Shown one piece after another: positions 35,125 to 44,463 of a stretch of DNA of 64,000 nucleotides. The notes under the pieces were generated by a model. The model saw only the letters and a list, made by a program, of their open reading frames with translations, had not been told where the DNA came from and ran no database searches. Position numbers and translations under genes: made by a program. The stretch is taken from contig NZ_BMOT01000002.1 of the NCBI RefSeq assembly GCF_014647215.1, positions 372,001 through 436,000 on the forward strand, read 5' to 3'. The stretch's first letter is position 1. The number at the start of each line of letters is the position of its first letter. The stretch comes from Shewanella aestuarii (GTDB lineage: Bacteria > Pseudomonadota > Gammaproteobacteria > Enterobacterales > Shewanellaceae).

Positions 35125-36315
35125 AATACTGCGAATAACTCGTTGGGTTTTTCGATTAACAGGCGCGTTCGATGCGGCGGTTTGTAACGCAAGTTTAGCT
35201 TGTTGTTGCACAATGGCCCATTCAATGTGTTCTAGTACTAACTTCCCAATATCGGCTTCAAGTGCTTTTTGCTGCAGCGCTTCAATGATAGTCAAATTGG
35301 CGGGGGCATTGCCTAATGCAACAGCAATGTTTCGTAGCCACTGTTTGTGGCCAATTCGGCGGATAGCACTGCCTTCAGTGAGACTTAAAAAGGTTTTTTC
35401 TGACCATGCAAACAGGCTGAGTAAATCCGGTTGAAGTAAGGCTGGTCTTGTATGGAAATCAGTTTCTTCAGTTAATGGTGCTTTGGCATTGACAGGGCAA
35501 ACAAGTTGGCAATCATCACATCCGTAAATACGGTTACCAATTAGTGGGCGAAATTCTTCAGGTATGGCAGTTTGCAGCTCAATGGTTAAATAGGAAATAC
35601 AGCGTCTAGCATCAACGACATACGGCGCGACGATAGCATCTGTAGGGCATGATTTTATGCACGCTACACAAGTGTTACAACCCTCGGCTATTGGGATATC
35701 TGTCGGTAATGGCAGATTAATTAATAACTCGCCTAAAAAAAACCAACTGCCAGCATCTGGGTGCAAAATCAAAGAATGTTTACCTGTCCAACCTAGTCCA
35801 GCTTTTGCGGCAAGAGGGCGCTCTAATATGGGCGCTGAGTCCACAAAAGGTCGAAAGTCTGTGTCGTTAACATCAAGTGCTTTACAGTGGGCATCGATTT
35901 TATCGCCGAGTTTCTTAAGGCGTTGACGCATAAGTTTATGGTAATCACGACCCCCTGCGTAACGTGAAATATAACCTAAATTAGGATCGGTTAAGTTACT
36001 TGCAAAGCCCGCATCAGGAGGTAAATAATCCATGCGAGCACTAATCACCCTAATGCAACCGGGATGAAGTTCAGCAGGCCTCGCACGCATCATACCGTGA
36101 TTAGCCATGTACCCCATGTCGCCGTGATAACCTTTATCCAACCAGACTTGAAGTTCGGCTTCATGTTCAGATAGGTCGACATCGGTAATGCCAATATGCG
36201 CAAATCCCAACTCTTTTCCCCATTGCTTAATTTGTCGAGCAAGCTTGGCAAGTTGGTTTACACTTAATACTGAATGTGGCATTTGAGACGTCAACGAGGC
36301 GGTACTATCAGACAT
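35098..36315 (-). CDS. queG: Epoxyqueuosine reductase
   Basis: The 405-residue protein has a cobalamin-binding N-terminal part (MGYMANHGMMRARPAEL, RYAGGRDYHKLMRQRL) and two 4Fe-4S clusters of ferredoxin type (CNTCVACIKSCP and CDDCQLVCP), then HEAT-like helices with LRNIAVALGNAP. It reduces epoxyqueuosine to queuosine in tRNA using B12 as cofactor, which fits the B12 receptor nearby. It is about 25 residues longer than E. coli QueG at the N-terminus; an internal start is possible. Confidence 0.93.
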   Translation of the reverse strand: MSDSTASLTSQMPHSVLSVNQLAKLARQIKQWGKELGFAHIGITDVDLSEHEAELQVWLDKGYHGDMGYMANHGMMRARPAELHPGCIRVISARMDYLPPDAGFASNLTDPNLGYISRYAGGRDYHKLMRQRLKKLGDKIDAHCKALDVNDTDFRPFVDSAPILERPLAAKAGLGWTGKHSLILHPDAGSWFFLGELLINLPLPTDIPIAEGCNTCVACIKSCPTDAIVAPYVVDARRCISYLTIELQTAIPEEFRPLIGNRIYGCDDCQLVCPVNAKAPLTEETDFHTRPALLQPDLLSLFAWSEKTFLSLTEGSAIRRIGHKQWLRNIAVALGNAPANLTIIEALQQKALEADIGKLVLEHIEWAIVQQQAKLALQTAASNAPVNRKTQRVIRSIQKGLPRDA

Positions 36316-36435
36316 GATTTATCGTTCAGTTTGAGTGAGTTTTCCTGCTGATTATACGCTATCTCTAACGGACTATCGTTTTTTTTCATCAAACGGAGTG
36401 ATGAGGTTTCTGTCTTACAGACTTTGGAGTGGTTA

Positions 36436-37215
36436 TTGAAGCAACTTATTAATTCGTTAGGGTGTATGCTGGTTTTATTGCATAGCAATCAAACCATAGC
36501 AGAAGAACCCTTGATGGTCATTGCCGAAGATTGGGCACCTATGAGTTACCGTATTAATGATAAACCTACAGGCTATGCGATTGAGTTAACTCAGACCTTG
36601 CAGCAACAATTATCCCACACTGAGCCAATTGTATTTTTGCCTTGGGCACGGGCTAATCAACTCGGGCAATCACGTAAAAACGTTTTGTTAATTGCCATGT
36701 CTAAAAATCAACAACGGCTTAATCAATTTTCATTTGTGGGCCCGATTGCAGAAGGCAGTATGGGGATATTTGTACGAAAAGATGATGCTATTCAATTGCA
36801 AGATTTAAATGGTATGACTAATCAGGGCAGTATTGGAGTATATCGCGATGGTGATTGCCAGCAAACCTTAGGGCAAACACATCCTAAACAGTTGGCCGTG
36901 GCCAGTTATCCAGAGCAAACGGCAAAGCAGTTATTGTTATCTAGAGTGCGCTTTTGGTGTCAGGCAGATTTAGGCGTGCCTTATACTTTAAATCAAATAG
37001 GTAAAAATAAATCAGATGTCAGAATGGCATATCAAATTAAACCATTGGCAATTTATTTGGCATTTTCTGACGGTACCTCACCTGAGCTTGTTCAGCAATG
37101 GCACCAAGCTCTCGTCAAATATATGCAAACCCCTGAATATACCGCGCTATATCAAAAGTGGTTTGAAACCGACTTACACCCAAATGAGCCCAAATTATTT
37201 GCTGTGGGTCATTAA
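36436..37215 (+). CDS. Periplasmic solute-binding protein, SBP_bac_3 family
   Basis: TTG at 36436 is chosen because GGAG ends six bases before it and the product then has a short signal peptide (to IAEE); this gives 259 residues. The mature part resembles amino-acid-type binding proteins of the stand-alone kind (PLMVIAEDWAPMSYRINDKPTGYAIELTQ, VFLPWARANQLGQ). Such orphan proteins in Shewanella and Vibrio often sit near GGDEF genes. Here it converges with a TPR-GGDEF gene and shares overlapping stop codons. No permease genes are present, so a sensory role is possible. Confidence 0.75.
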   Translation: MKQLINSLGCMLVLLHSNQTIAEEPLMVIAEDWAPMSYRINDKPTGYAIELTQTLQQQLSHTEPIVFLPWARANQLGQSRKNVLLIAMSKNQQRLNQFSFVGPIAEGSMGIFVRKDDAIQLQDLNGMTNQGSIGVYRDGDCQQTLGQTHPKQLAVASYPEQTAKQLLLSRVRFWCQADLGVPYTLNQIGKNKSDVRMAYQIKPLAIYLAFSDGTSPELVQQWHQALVKYMQTPEYTALYQKWFETDLHPNEPKLFAVGH

Positions 37216-39089
37216 GCACTTTTTACGCAATTTCTACCAGCAGATTTAGCTTTGTACAAAGCGGTATCTGCTTTCAACAACAACGGCGATAACTCGGCTT
37301 CATTCTCAAGGCTAGCAACACCGGCACTCACTGTTTGATGTAGGTCTGGTGCAATATGACTCCAGTCATAATTAGCAATGCAGTCTAGTAAGCGTTGAGC
37401 TATTTCCATTGCGGTATTGTGGGTAATATTAGGTAACAGAACTAAAAACTCTTCACCACCCACACGACCGACGACATCGGTTTCTCGCATCATTCCCATA
37501 GTTAATGAAGCCAACTTCACTAGCACTTTGTCGCCTATATCGTGGCCAAATTTATCATTCACTTGTTTAAAATGATCCGCATCAAATAAGATAATCGAAA
37601 ATGGCTGACGCGACAGTTTTGCATGTTTAATAAAATTGTCACTTTGGCTATAGATAGCACGGCGATTTGATAAGCTGGTTAACTCGTCTGTTAATGCTAA
37701 GTTTTGGTATTTGCGCTTACGTTTTAACTGCTTATATGCAAATACTGATACTATGATTAGAATTATTGCAACCAGAATGATAATCACTATCTGTAAACTT
37801 TCGTTGCGCTGCATTATTTGCAACTGCAACTCTTTATCTGTGGTGGCTTTTAGTAAGTTTTCATTTTCATCAAGCACTTTATCTGTGTTAAATCGGGTCT
37901 GCATTTCTGCATTTCTATCAGACATAATTTGTTTGTCTAATGAAAGGTGCATCTCTAAAAAGGCCGTTAAGCTTTTATAGGCATTTTCAATATCACCTTT
38001 AGCATAATAAATTTGGCTTTGTAGTCGCAGATTTTTACTTTCGCCTCGTCGATTCCCCCCTCGTTTGAAATCGATAGAGGCTTTCTTGCTGTGCTCAAGT
38101 GCGTTATCCAGCTCATTTTTTGTGAAATAAGCTTCGGCAAAAAATAAGCTCAAAAAGCTATGCTGACCATCATATTCCACAGGTATATGAGGTTCAGCCT
38201 CTTTTAGCAGTGTTAAGGCTTTGTCTACTTGTCCTTGCTTAATAAGGTTGCCTGCAATATTCACTTTGGTGCTAGCGACGGCATTAGTTTCTTTTTTAGA
38301 TTGCCAAAATTTTAACGATTTATAAAAACGCTCGGTGGATTCTTGTAAACGTCCTAGTTCTTCTAGTGAAAAAGCAATTTGCACATTAACGTTGTCGGCT
38401 TCAAATAGCATGCCGGAGGTTAAGTATGTTTGTTCCAGTTTCATTTGATATTTTATTGCGGTTTCAGGATCGCCAAAGCGACGATAGCTGGCCGCGAGAT
38501 TGTTTAAATTATCATTTGCCCAGTAGGTTACATTGAGCTTTTCATAAAGGTGCTGTGCGGTAATCAGGTCTTCTAAGGCGGTGGCGTAATCGCCTTGATA
38601 TGATTGCATTGCTCCACGAATACTGCGTCCATCGACAATTAATCTGGGGCTTTCAAGTTCATAAGCATTACTGATCGCAGTTGACAGATCTTTTAACGCG
38701 CCATCTAATTGACCCGCATATTGTTTGTAATTGCCTAAACAGAGAAGTAAATCGGTATTGATTTCAGAGGGGTAGGGTTCTGCATAAATAAGTAACTGTT
38801 GCTCAGCATACTCAATCGCTTTAAGAAGTTCTTCAGGCGTCTCTGAAGGTTGATTCCAACAGGTTAAGCGGATTAATAGTTTTTGACGGACTTCATCATC
38901 ATTGGCAATAATACTCTTGTATTCAGCTAATAAGGCATCAACTTCTTTTTCATTGTAATTTACAAGTTCAAATTTTTGATAAATTTCATCCGCCCGAGCA
39001 TTGTCATAATACTCAGCATTAACAGCTTGAGATGATAATAAAGTGAATAGCAAGGCGATGCTAAAAATACTTGAGATTCGATTATTCAA
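37212..39089 (-). CDS. TPR-containing periplasmic sensor diguanylate cyclase
   Basis: No ATG precedes the signal peptide, so a non-ATG start is needed: TTG at 39089 (LNNRISSIFSIALLFTLLSSQAVNA) is preferred, TTG at 39149 is possible. This gives about 625 residues. A TPR array (at least six repeat-like units) fills the periplasm, then there is a coiled coil, one membrane helix (IVIIILVAIILIIVSVFAY) and a cytosolic GGDEF domain. The active site is GGEEF, and RETD six residues earlier is an intact RxxD inhibition site. It should make c-di-GMP in response to a peptide or protein signal. Confidence 0.88.
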   Translation of the reverse strand: MNNRISSIFSIALLFTLLSSQAVNAEYYDNARADEIYQKFELVNYNEKEVDALLAEYKSIIANDDEVRQKLLIRLTCWNQPSETPEELLKAIEYAEQQLLIYAEPYPSEINTDLLLCLGNYKQYAGQLDGALKDLSTAISNAYELESPRLIVDGRSIRGAMQSYQGDYATALEDLITAQHLYEKLNVTYWANDNLNNLAASYRRFGDPETAIKYQMKLEQTYLTSGMLFEADNVNVQIAFSLEELGRLQESTERFYKSLKFWQSKKETNAVASTKVNIAGNLIKQGQVDKALTLLKEAEPHIPVEYDGQHSFLSLFFAEAYFTKNELDNALEHSKKASIDFKRGGNRRGESKNLRLQSQIYYAKGDIENAYKSLTAFLEMHLSLDKQIMSDRNAEMQTRFNTDKVLDENENLLKATTDKELQLQIMQRNESLQIVIIILVAIILIIVSVFAYKQLKRKRKYQNLALTDELTSLSNRRAIYSQSDNFIKHAKLSRQPFSIILFDADHFKQVNDKFGHDIGDKVLVKLASLTMGMMRETDVVGRVGGEEFLVLLPNITHNTAMEIAQRLLDCIANYDWSHIAPDLHQTVSAGVASLENEAELSPLLLKADTALYKAKSAGRNCVKSA

Positions 39090-39340
39090 TATTATTGGCC
39101 ACTTAATGATTTTTATTTTTATTTTTATAAAACAATCAAAATTGTTCAAACATATTTAATGTTTAGCCTAACAATTGTAACTGCTAACCTGATACTTAAC
39201 AAATTTATTACAAATATTGCCCTAATGTAACTGGTTGTAAAGCTGTTCAGCCTTTTGGTATTAAGGCGTCTGTTTGCAATTTAAAGCGCTGAAGCGTATA
39301 ACGTCGCGATTATCTTACCTGCTGTTAAAAGAATACTGCT

Positions 39341-39880
39341 ATGAATTTTACAATTATTGTGCGCCTGATCTTGATGGCTTTTTGTTTTACCTCATTTTCA
39401 GGAGTGGCTAAAGGCAATCTTGAAACCTCAGGTGATGCGCTTCATATCGCATTACCCGCAGCTGCACTAGCAGCGGCTTTAACGGTAGAGGATGACTATC
39501 AAGGAACGTGGCAATTAGTGCAAGCTGGTGTGTCTAGTCGAGTGGTTGTTGAAGCATTAAAGTGGGGCGTTGATAAACAAAGGCCCGATGGCAGTGGCAA
39601 TGACTCTTTCCCATCAGGCCATACAGCGGATAGTTTTGCGGCAGCAACTTTTATCAATCAACGTTATGGTTGGGAATACGGCGTACCATCTTATATTGCC
39701 GCATCTTATGTGGCTTACACTCGGGTGGCGAGTGATAAACATCACATTGAAGATGTGTTAGCTGGCGCTGCAATTGGTATGCTAGCAGGGTGGTATTTTA
39801 CCGATCCTTATGAAGATATTAGTATTATCCCCTTGGCGAATAATGGCACGTATGGTGTGTTAATTAGCGGGCGTTTTTAA
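39341..39880 (+). CDS. PAP2-family phosphatase, exported
   Basis: The 179-residue protein has a signal peptide or anchor at 1-25. The three PAP2 phosphatase motifs are present: KWGVDKQRP, PSGH in SFPSGHTADSF, and TRVASDKHHIEDVLAG with the catalytic His and Asp. The family dephosphorylates lipid phosphates such as undecaprenyl pyrophosphate or phosphatidic acid, or other phosphoesters. With few strong helices, this one looks like a soluble or peripheral periplasmic form. The next gene starts 18 bp after its stop. Confidence 0.85.
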   Translation: MNFTIIVRLILMAFCFTSFSGVAKGNLETSGDALHIALPAAALAAALTVEDDYQGTWQLVQAGVSSRVVVEALKWGVDKQRPDGSGNDSFPSGHTADSFAAATFINQRYGWEYGVPSYIAASYVAYTRVASDKHHIEDVLAGAAIGMLAGWYFTDPYEDISIIPLANNGTYGVLISGRF

Positions 39881-39898
39881 TTGAAAGAAGGTGTAATC

Positions 39899-40327
39899 AT
39901 GGTTGAGCAAACCTATAAAGAAACGGCAAAAACAGTGTGTTATAACGTGGCAAACAAAGTGCTGCCAATGGATCAACTGCCTGATGGTTTAAAAGAAGCT
40001 TACGAAGGCATGTTTGAAGAGTTGATTGCTGATAAGGCGCACGCATTTAGTCAGGCATGGAACAAACTTCCCCCAAGCGCACAAAAGCTTATATCTCAGG
40101 CCGAATTTCATGGGTTTTACATTGCCAATGCCTGGATGCAACTGAGCCGTGTTGCCCAAGAAATTGCCGATAGTAATGATACTGAAGAAGAAATGAACGA
40201 TAAAGAATATGATGGCGTGTTTGGTCGTTTAGCTGAACAATCATTACGCGAGTGTTTGCGCAAATTGAAAAAAGCTCGCACCGACAGAGTAATGCTCAAT
40301 AGCTTTAAAAAGGTCATGGCCAAATAA
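39899..40327 (+). CDS. Hypothetical cytosolic helical protein
   Basis: The ATG at 39899 has AAGG eight bases upstream and is preferred over TTG 39881. The product has 142 residues, is mostly helical and charged, with no signal peptide and no recognised motif; it ends in a basic stretch (ECLRKLKKARTDR). It probably shares a transcript with the PAP2 gene. I do not recognise the family. Confidence 0.6.
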   Translation: MVEQTYKETAKTVCYNVANKVLPMDQLPDGLKEAYEGMFEELIADKAHAFSQAWNKLPPSAQKLISQAEFHGFYIANAWMQLSRVAQEIADSNDTEEEMNDKEYDGVFGRLAEQSLRECLRKLKKARTDRVMLNSFKKVMAK

Positions 40328-40354
40328 GCTCTTTTTTAATATCTTGGTTTAAAT

Positions 40355-40386
40355 AAAAATCCCAGTAATCAATTACTGGGATTTTT
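40355..40386. terminator. Bidirectional terminator between hypothetical gene and maeA
   Basis: A 15-bp stem (AAAAATCCCAGTAAT / ATTACTGGGATTTTT) with A and T tracts on both sides; it serves both convergent genes. Confidence 0.92.
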
Positions 40387-40410
40387 TATATCGCTATGCA
40401 GGCATTTTGA

Positions 40411-42099
40411 TTAGAAGGCTGTACGGCGGTAACGACGATACTCAGGTTGCCAGAAATTATTATCAATGGCTTGCTGTAATAGTTCATCGGTGCAAGGTAA
40501 GGCTAAGCCTTGCTCAATAGCCACTTTTGCCACCGCAAACGCAATGTATTTACTGACTTTGTGAATATCTTCTAGTTTAGGCAGTAACGAACCTTCACCC
40601 GTTGTCCCCAGTGGAGAACATTCAGATAAGGCACGGCTAGAAGCCATCAGCATTTCATCAGAAACTCGTGTAGCGCCGCAAGATAACACACCTAAGCCAA
40701 TACCTGGGAAGATGAAGCTGTTATTACATTGAGCTATTTCGAAAGTTTCCCCATTCACCACCACAGGTTCAAATGGACTACCCGTGGCAACAAGTGCTTG
40801 GCCAGATGTCCAATGTAAAATGTCTTTTGGCGTGGCTTCAACACGGCTGGTTGGGTTTGATAATGGAAAGACAATAGGACGCGGGCAGTGGCTGTGCATT
40901 GCTCTAATAATGTCTTCAGTGAATAACCCAGGCGCACCAGAAACGCCAATTAATACGGTTGGTTTGGCATTATTGACGACATGTAATAACGATACGTTAT
41001 CGCTATAATTATCCCACTTTTCTACGGTATCTAACTTCTGTGCTAAGTTAGTTTGAAATGGGAGTAGGTTAGGCATGTTGTCAAGTAATAAGCCCCAACG
41101 GTCTACCATAAAGACTTGTGAACGAGCTTGCTGATCACTAATGCCTTCAGACACCATCTGGGCGATAATCGCTTCTGCAATACCGCAACCGGCGCTACCC
41201 GCACCTAAAAATACAATGCGCTGTTTGCTTAATTGAGTATTAGCCGCTTTACTGGCGGCTAATAATGAGCCAACCGTTACGGCTGCCGTGCCTTGAATAT
41301 CGTCGTTAAAACAACAATATTGGTCTTTGTATCGCTCAAGCAGTGGCATGGCATTTTTTTGGGCAAAATCTTCAAATTGAATCAATGCATCAGGCCATCT
41401 GCGGTTAACCGCTTGCATAAATGCTTCAACAAACTCTTTATATTCATCGCCGCCAATACGCTGATGACGCCAACCCATATACATAGGATCTTCTAGTAAT
41501 TGTGGGTTATCGGTTCCGACATCTAAGGTTACCGCAAGGCAGTAGGCCGGACTGATCCCGCCACAGCTAGTATAAAGTGACAGTTTTCCAATCGGAATAC
41601 CCATGCCACCAATGCCCTGATCACCTAAGCCTAAAATTCGCTCGCCATCGGTTACCACTATCACTTTAACTTTGTGACGGGTTGAGTTATTTAAAATGTC
41701 ATCGATGCGGTCTTTGTTTGGGTATGAAATAAATAAGCCACGATTACGACGATAGTTTTTTGAAAAGCGCTCACATGCTAAACCTACGGTAGGCGTATAA
41801 ATGATAGGCATCATTTCACTGATATTATTACGTACCAGTGAGTAAAACAGTGTTTCGTTGGTATCTTGAATATTACGCAGATAAATGTGTTTATCTAGGT
41901 CATTGGTAAAGTTAGTGAACTGCTGATACGCACGGGCGACTTGTTCGTCAATGGTTTCAATTACCCAAGGTAACAAGCCTTCAAGGTTAAACGAAATTCG
42001 TTCATCTTCTGTAAATGCAGTGCCTTTATTCAGTAGCGGAGATTCTAAAATGGCAGGGCCGGCAAAAGGAAGATAGAGGGGGCGTTTAGTATCGTCCAT
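40411..42099 (-). CDS. maeA: NAD-dependent malic enzyme
   Basis: The 562-residue protein matches the large malic enzyme class (E. coli MaeA 565). Landmarks: [17 protein letters not shown], the catalytic Tyr and Lys regions ([29 protein letters not shown]), [19 protein letters not shown] for metal, and the dinucleotide loop [13 protein letters not shown]. It oxidatively decarboxylates malate to pyruvate and NADH in the cytosol, linking the TCA cycle to pyruvate. AAAGG precedes the ATG. Confidence 0.95.
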   Translation of the reverse strand: MDDTKRPLYLPFAGPAILESPLLNKGTAFTEDERISFNLEGLLPWVIETIDEQVARAYQQFTNFTNDLDKHIYLRNIQDTNETLFYSLVRNNISEMMPIIYTPTVGLACERFSKNYRRNRGLFISYPNKDRIDDILNNSTRHKVKVIVVTDGERILGLGDQGIGGMGIPIGKLSLYTSCGGISPAYCLAVTLDVGTDNPQLLEDPMYMGWRHQRIGGDEYKEFVEAFMQAVNRRWPDALIQFEDFAQKNAMPLLERYKDQYCCFNDDIQGTAAVTVGSLLAASKAANTQLSKQRIVFLGAGSAGCGIAEAIIAQMVSEGISDQQARSQVFMVDRWGLLLDNMPNLLPFQTNLAQKLDTVEKWDNYSDNVSLLHVVNNAKPTVLIGVSGAPGLFTEDIIRAMHSHCPRPIVFPLSNPTSRVEATPKDILHWTSGQALVATGSPFEPVVVNGETFEIAQCNNSFIFPGIGLGVLSCGATRVSDEMLMASSRALSECSPLGTTGEGSLLPKLEDIHKVSKYIAFAVAKVAIEQGLALPCTDELLQQAIDNNFWQPEYRRYRRTAF

Positions 42100-42236
42100 G
42101 GGTAACCTTTATTGTGAGTTGTTTGATAGGTTCAATAGAGAAGTAGATTAACATGACTAGCATTTATTGTGGTCTGTTAAGTGATGAATTTCACACTTTT
42201 TTTGATAGCAGATTGTTTGAATTTAATCCAAAAGAC

Positions 42237-42266
42237 AAAAATGCACAGCTCTGGCTGTGCATTTTT
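42237..42266 (-). terminator. Terminator after DUF1456 gene
   Basis: AAAATGCACAGC, loop TCTG, GCTGTGCATTTTT; symmetrical tracts, so it may act in both directions. Confidence 0.85.
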
Positions 42267-42275
42267 GAGTAAAAC

Positions 42276-42740
42276 CTATTTACCGCGATGTTTGATTGAT
42301 AATCCCTTTAGGAAGTTTCTCAATATTTGATCGCCGCAGGCTTTGTAGTTTTTATGCTCAGGATTACGGAACAGTGCGCCTAATTCAGACTTAGTCATGC
42401 TGAAATCTGCTAACGTTAGCATTGCTAGAATATCTTCTTCACGTAGGGTAAGTGCTACACGTAATTTTTTGAACATCAAGTTGTTGGTCAAGTTTTTAAC
42501 GGGCTTAGGAACTTCAGCACCTTCTTGTAAACCACGATTATGGATGATAAAACCATCTAAAAACTGACACATTAATGTGTCGTTAATTGCTTGATATCCT
42601 TCCTCTTCTTCTTTTTTAAGCATCGCAATCACTTTATCAGTGGCGACATCGGCATTGGCTTTAGCAAAAACACTGCTAACCTGAGCGTTAGACAAGTCGA
42701 AGATGAATCGAATACGGCGAAGAATATCGTTGTTTATCAT
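42276..42740 (-). CDS. yehS: DUF1456-family protein (YehS-like)
   Basis: The 154-residue protein has two tandem DUF1456 units: NDILRRIRFIFDLSNAQVSSVFA near the start and NNLMFKKLRVALTLREEDILAMLTLADFSMTKSELGALFRNPEHKNYKACGDQILRNFLKGL. It matches E. coli YehS (156 residues). It is cytosolic, function unknown. It is followed on the minus strand by maeA after the terminator. Confidence 0.9.
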   Translation of the reverse strand: MINNDILRRIRFIFDLSNAQVSSVFAKANADVATDKVIAMLKKEEEEGYQAINDTLMCQFLDGFIIHNRGLQEGAEVPKPVKNLTNNLMFKKLRVALTLREEDILAMLTLADFSMTKSELGALFRNPEHKNYKACGDQILRNFLKGLSIKHRGK

Positions 42741-42955
42741 AGTTCTCTCTGGCGCGGCTGCGCGAGTTATGTGGATGCACTAATTTGCCGCTATAGTATA
42801 TCGCAATTTACCCAGCTTGCTTATGTATTATGCCAATTTCTCAATAGTCAGGATTATTTAGTTCAGGTAACCGCGTCAGCGCTAAAGGTATGCACTCAAT
42901 CATGCAGCTAAAATGAATATTGGTACGCGCTATGTTGTTGATGACCAATACCAGT

Positions 42956-44239
42956 TCAATGTGAAGTGCTATACCAATAAATAAATACTAAGGCGAAACC
43001 GATTAAGTAGAGTAATCCTACCCATGACAGGATACGCATTTTTGCACCATAGCGTTGTGCTTCGGGTAAATGTTTTGACACCATCAGTTTGAAATTGAGT
43101 CCCGCAAAAATAATCGTGGTCATAAACGCCAGTATCATTACAAACTCTAATAACGGAAGTAACGCGCCCTTAAAAAACAAGATTAGCCCTAAACCTAACG
43201 CACTGACCGCTATCATAATTAGATTGAGTCTGTTTGGGTTGTCTGGCTGTTTGGCTAAGAGTTGCCAGCCCATATTCAGGGTGCGGCTGTAACCGTCTAT
43301 TACGGTAACAGTGGTACTGAAAATACATAAAAAAGCCACAATGCCAATTAAGTAGCGTGTGTCTTCGCCCATCACCTGACTGTATAAATGGATTAATTGA
43401 TTGGCAAATTGAGCGCCGGAATTTGAAAACTGTTCGCCAGAGCCATGCATAACCAAAGCGCCTAATGCCAAAAACACAATCGCTAGAATAGCGGTGGTGA
43501 TATAGCCTAAATTGAAGTCAAATAACGCCTGCTCTGGTGTAACCCATTGCGTTTTTTTCTTTTCGAGCAACCATAAAGAATTCCATGCGCTAACCTCTAT
43601 AGGGGCGGGCATCCAGCCCATCATCGCAACCAGAAAACCGACATTTGCCCATTGCCAGGCGTCTGCGGCTGAAGTTGGCGTAGGTTGTCCCCATTGGTTA
43701 GTGAACGCCAGTGAAACGGCGATTAATGTGGTTAGAGTTAAGATAAGCATGATCACTTTAGTGACACCATCTAACCATTTGTAATGGCCTAAGATGAGTA
43801 GCAGAAGTGAGCTAATCAATACCAAAAAGGCCAGAATATCAATTGAAAGGGGAATAAATTGCGTCAACATGGCTGCGGTTAACATACAAACCCCAGCGGT
43901 ACTCGCGATAGCAGCAATCACATTGAGCCCAGTAAATAGCGCCAGATAACTCTTTCCTTGACGTAAATATCCATGCAGCAAACTTTCGCCGGTTGCCGCA
44001 GTATAGCGAGCCCCTGCGGCAAAAAAAGGATACTTGAGCAGATTAACCGCCAATACTAACCAAGCTAATTGCCAGCCGAACTCGGCTCCTGCTCTGGTTG
44101 ATGCAACTAAATGAGATGCGCCAATGGCAGCGGCCGCCATCAAAATACCTGGTCCAAGCCCAGATACTAAATGTAACAATTTTGTTTCCTTTGCTGCACG
44201 GGTTGAAGGGTTTGGCATTTCTATTGTCTGCTGTCTCAT
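42956..44239 (-). CDS. Nramp-like transporter lacking the DPGN metal motif
   Basis: The 427-residue protein has about eleven hydrophobic helices in the Nramp order. Helix 1 begins GLGPGILMAAAAIGASHL, where canonical Nramp has DPGN: the metal-binding Asp and Asn are replaced. Helix 6 reads GWMPAPIEVSAW instead of the MPHN type. Nramp proteins carry Mn2+ or Fe2+ with H+; without the Asp, this protein probably carries a different substrate or ion. It is in the inner membrane. Its upstream region faces the TonB-dependent receptor gene divergently. Confidence 0.8.
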   Translation of the reverse strand: MRQQTIEMPNPSTRAAKETKLLHLVSGLGPGILMAAAAIGASHLVASTRAGAEFGWQLAWLVLAVNLLKYPFFAAGARYTAATGESLLHGYLRQGKSYLALFTGLNVIAAIASTAGVCMLTAAMLTQFIPLSIDILAFLVLISSLLLLILGHYKWLDGVTKVIMLILTLTTLIAVSLAFTNQWGQPTPTSAADAWQWANVGFLVAMMGWMPAPIEVSAWNSLWLLEKKKTQWVTPEQALFDFNLGYITTAILAIVFLALGALVMHGSGEQFSNSGAQFANQLIHLYSQVMGEDTRYLIGIVAFLCIFSTTVTVIDGYSRTLNMGWQLLAKQPDNPNRLNLIMIAVSALGLGLILFFKGALLPLLEFVMILAFMTTIIFAGLNFKLMVSKHLPEAQRYGAKMRILSWVGLLYLIGFALVFIYWYSTSH

Positions 44240-44463
44240 TTATTAATATTAAATTATCTTTTATTTTATAGTGTTAGCTTGCCACAACAAGATGTTAAGT
44301 AAAACCTCGGTTTGATACAAAAAGGCAACAATTTCTGTTTTAGATGATTGACTTTTTACCATAACGCTCTAGTTTAGTGGTGGCTTGGATTTTTCAGCAA
44401 GCCTTCACTTTACATCGCATTTAAGTGCAAGAATAAAAATACTAAATTATATTAAGGAAGATT

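Noticed and set aside
42956..44239. Canonical Mn2+/Fe2+ transporter MntH
   Set aside because: The DPGN and MPHN metal-site motifs are missing, so the name mntH is not justified.
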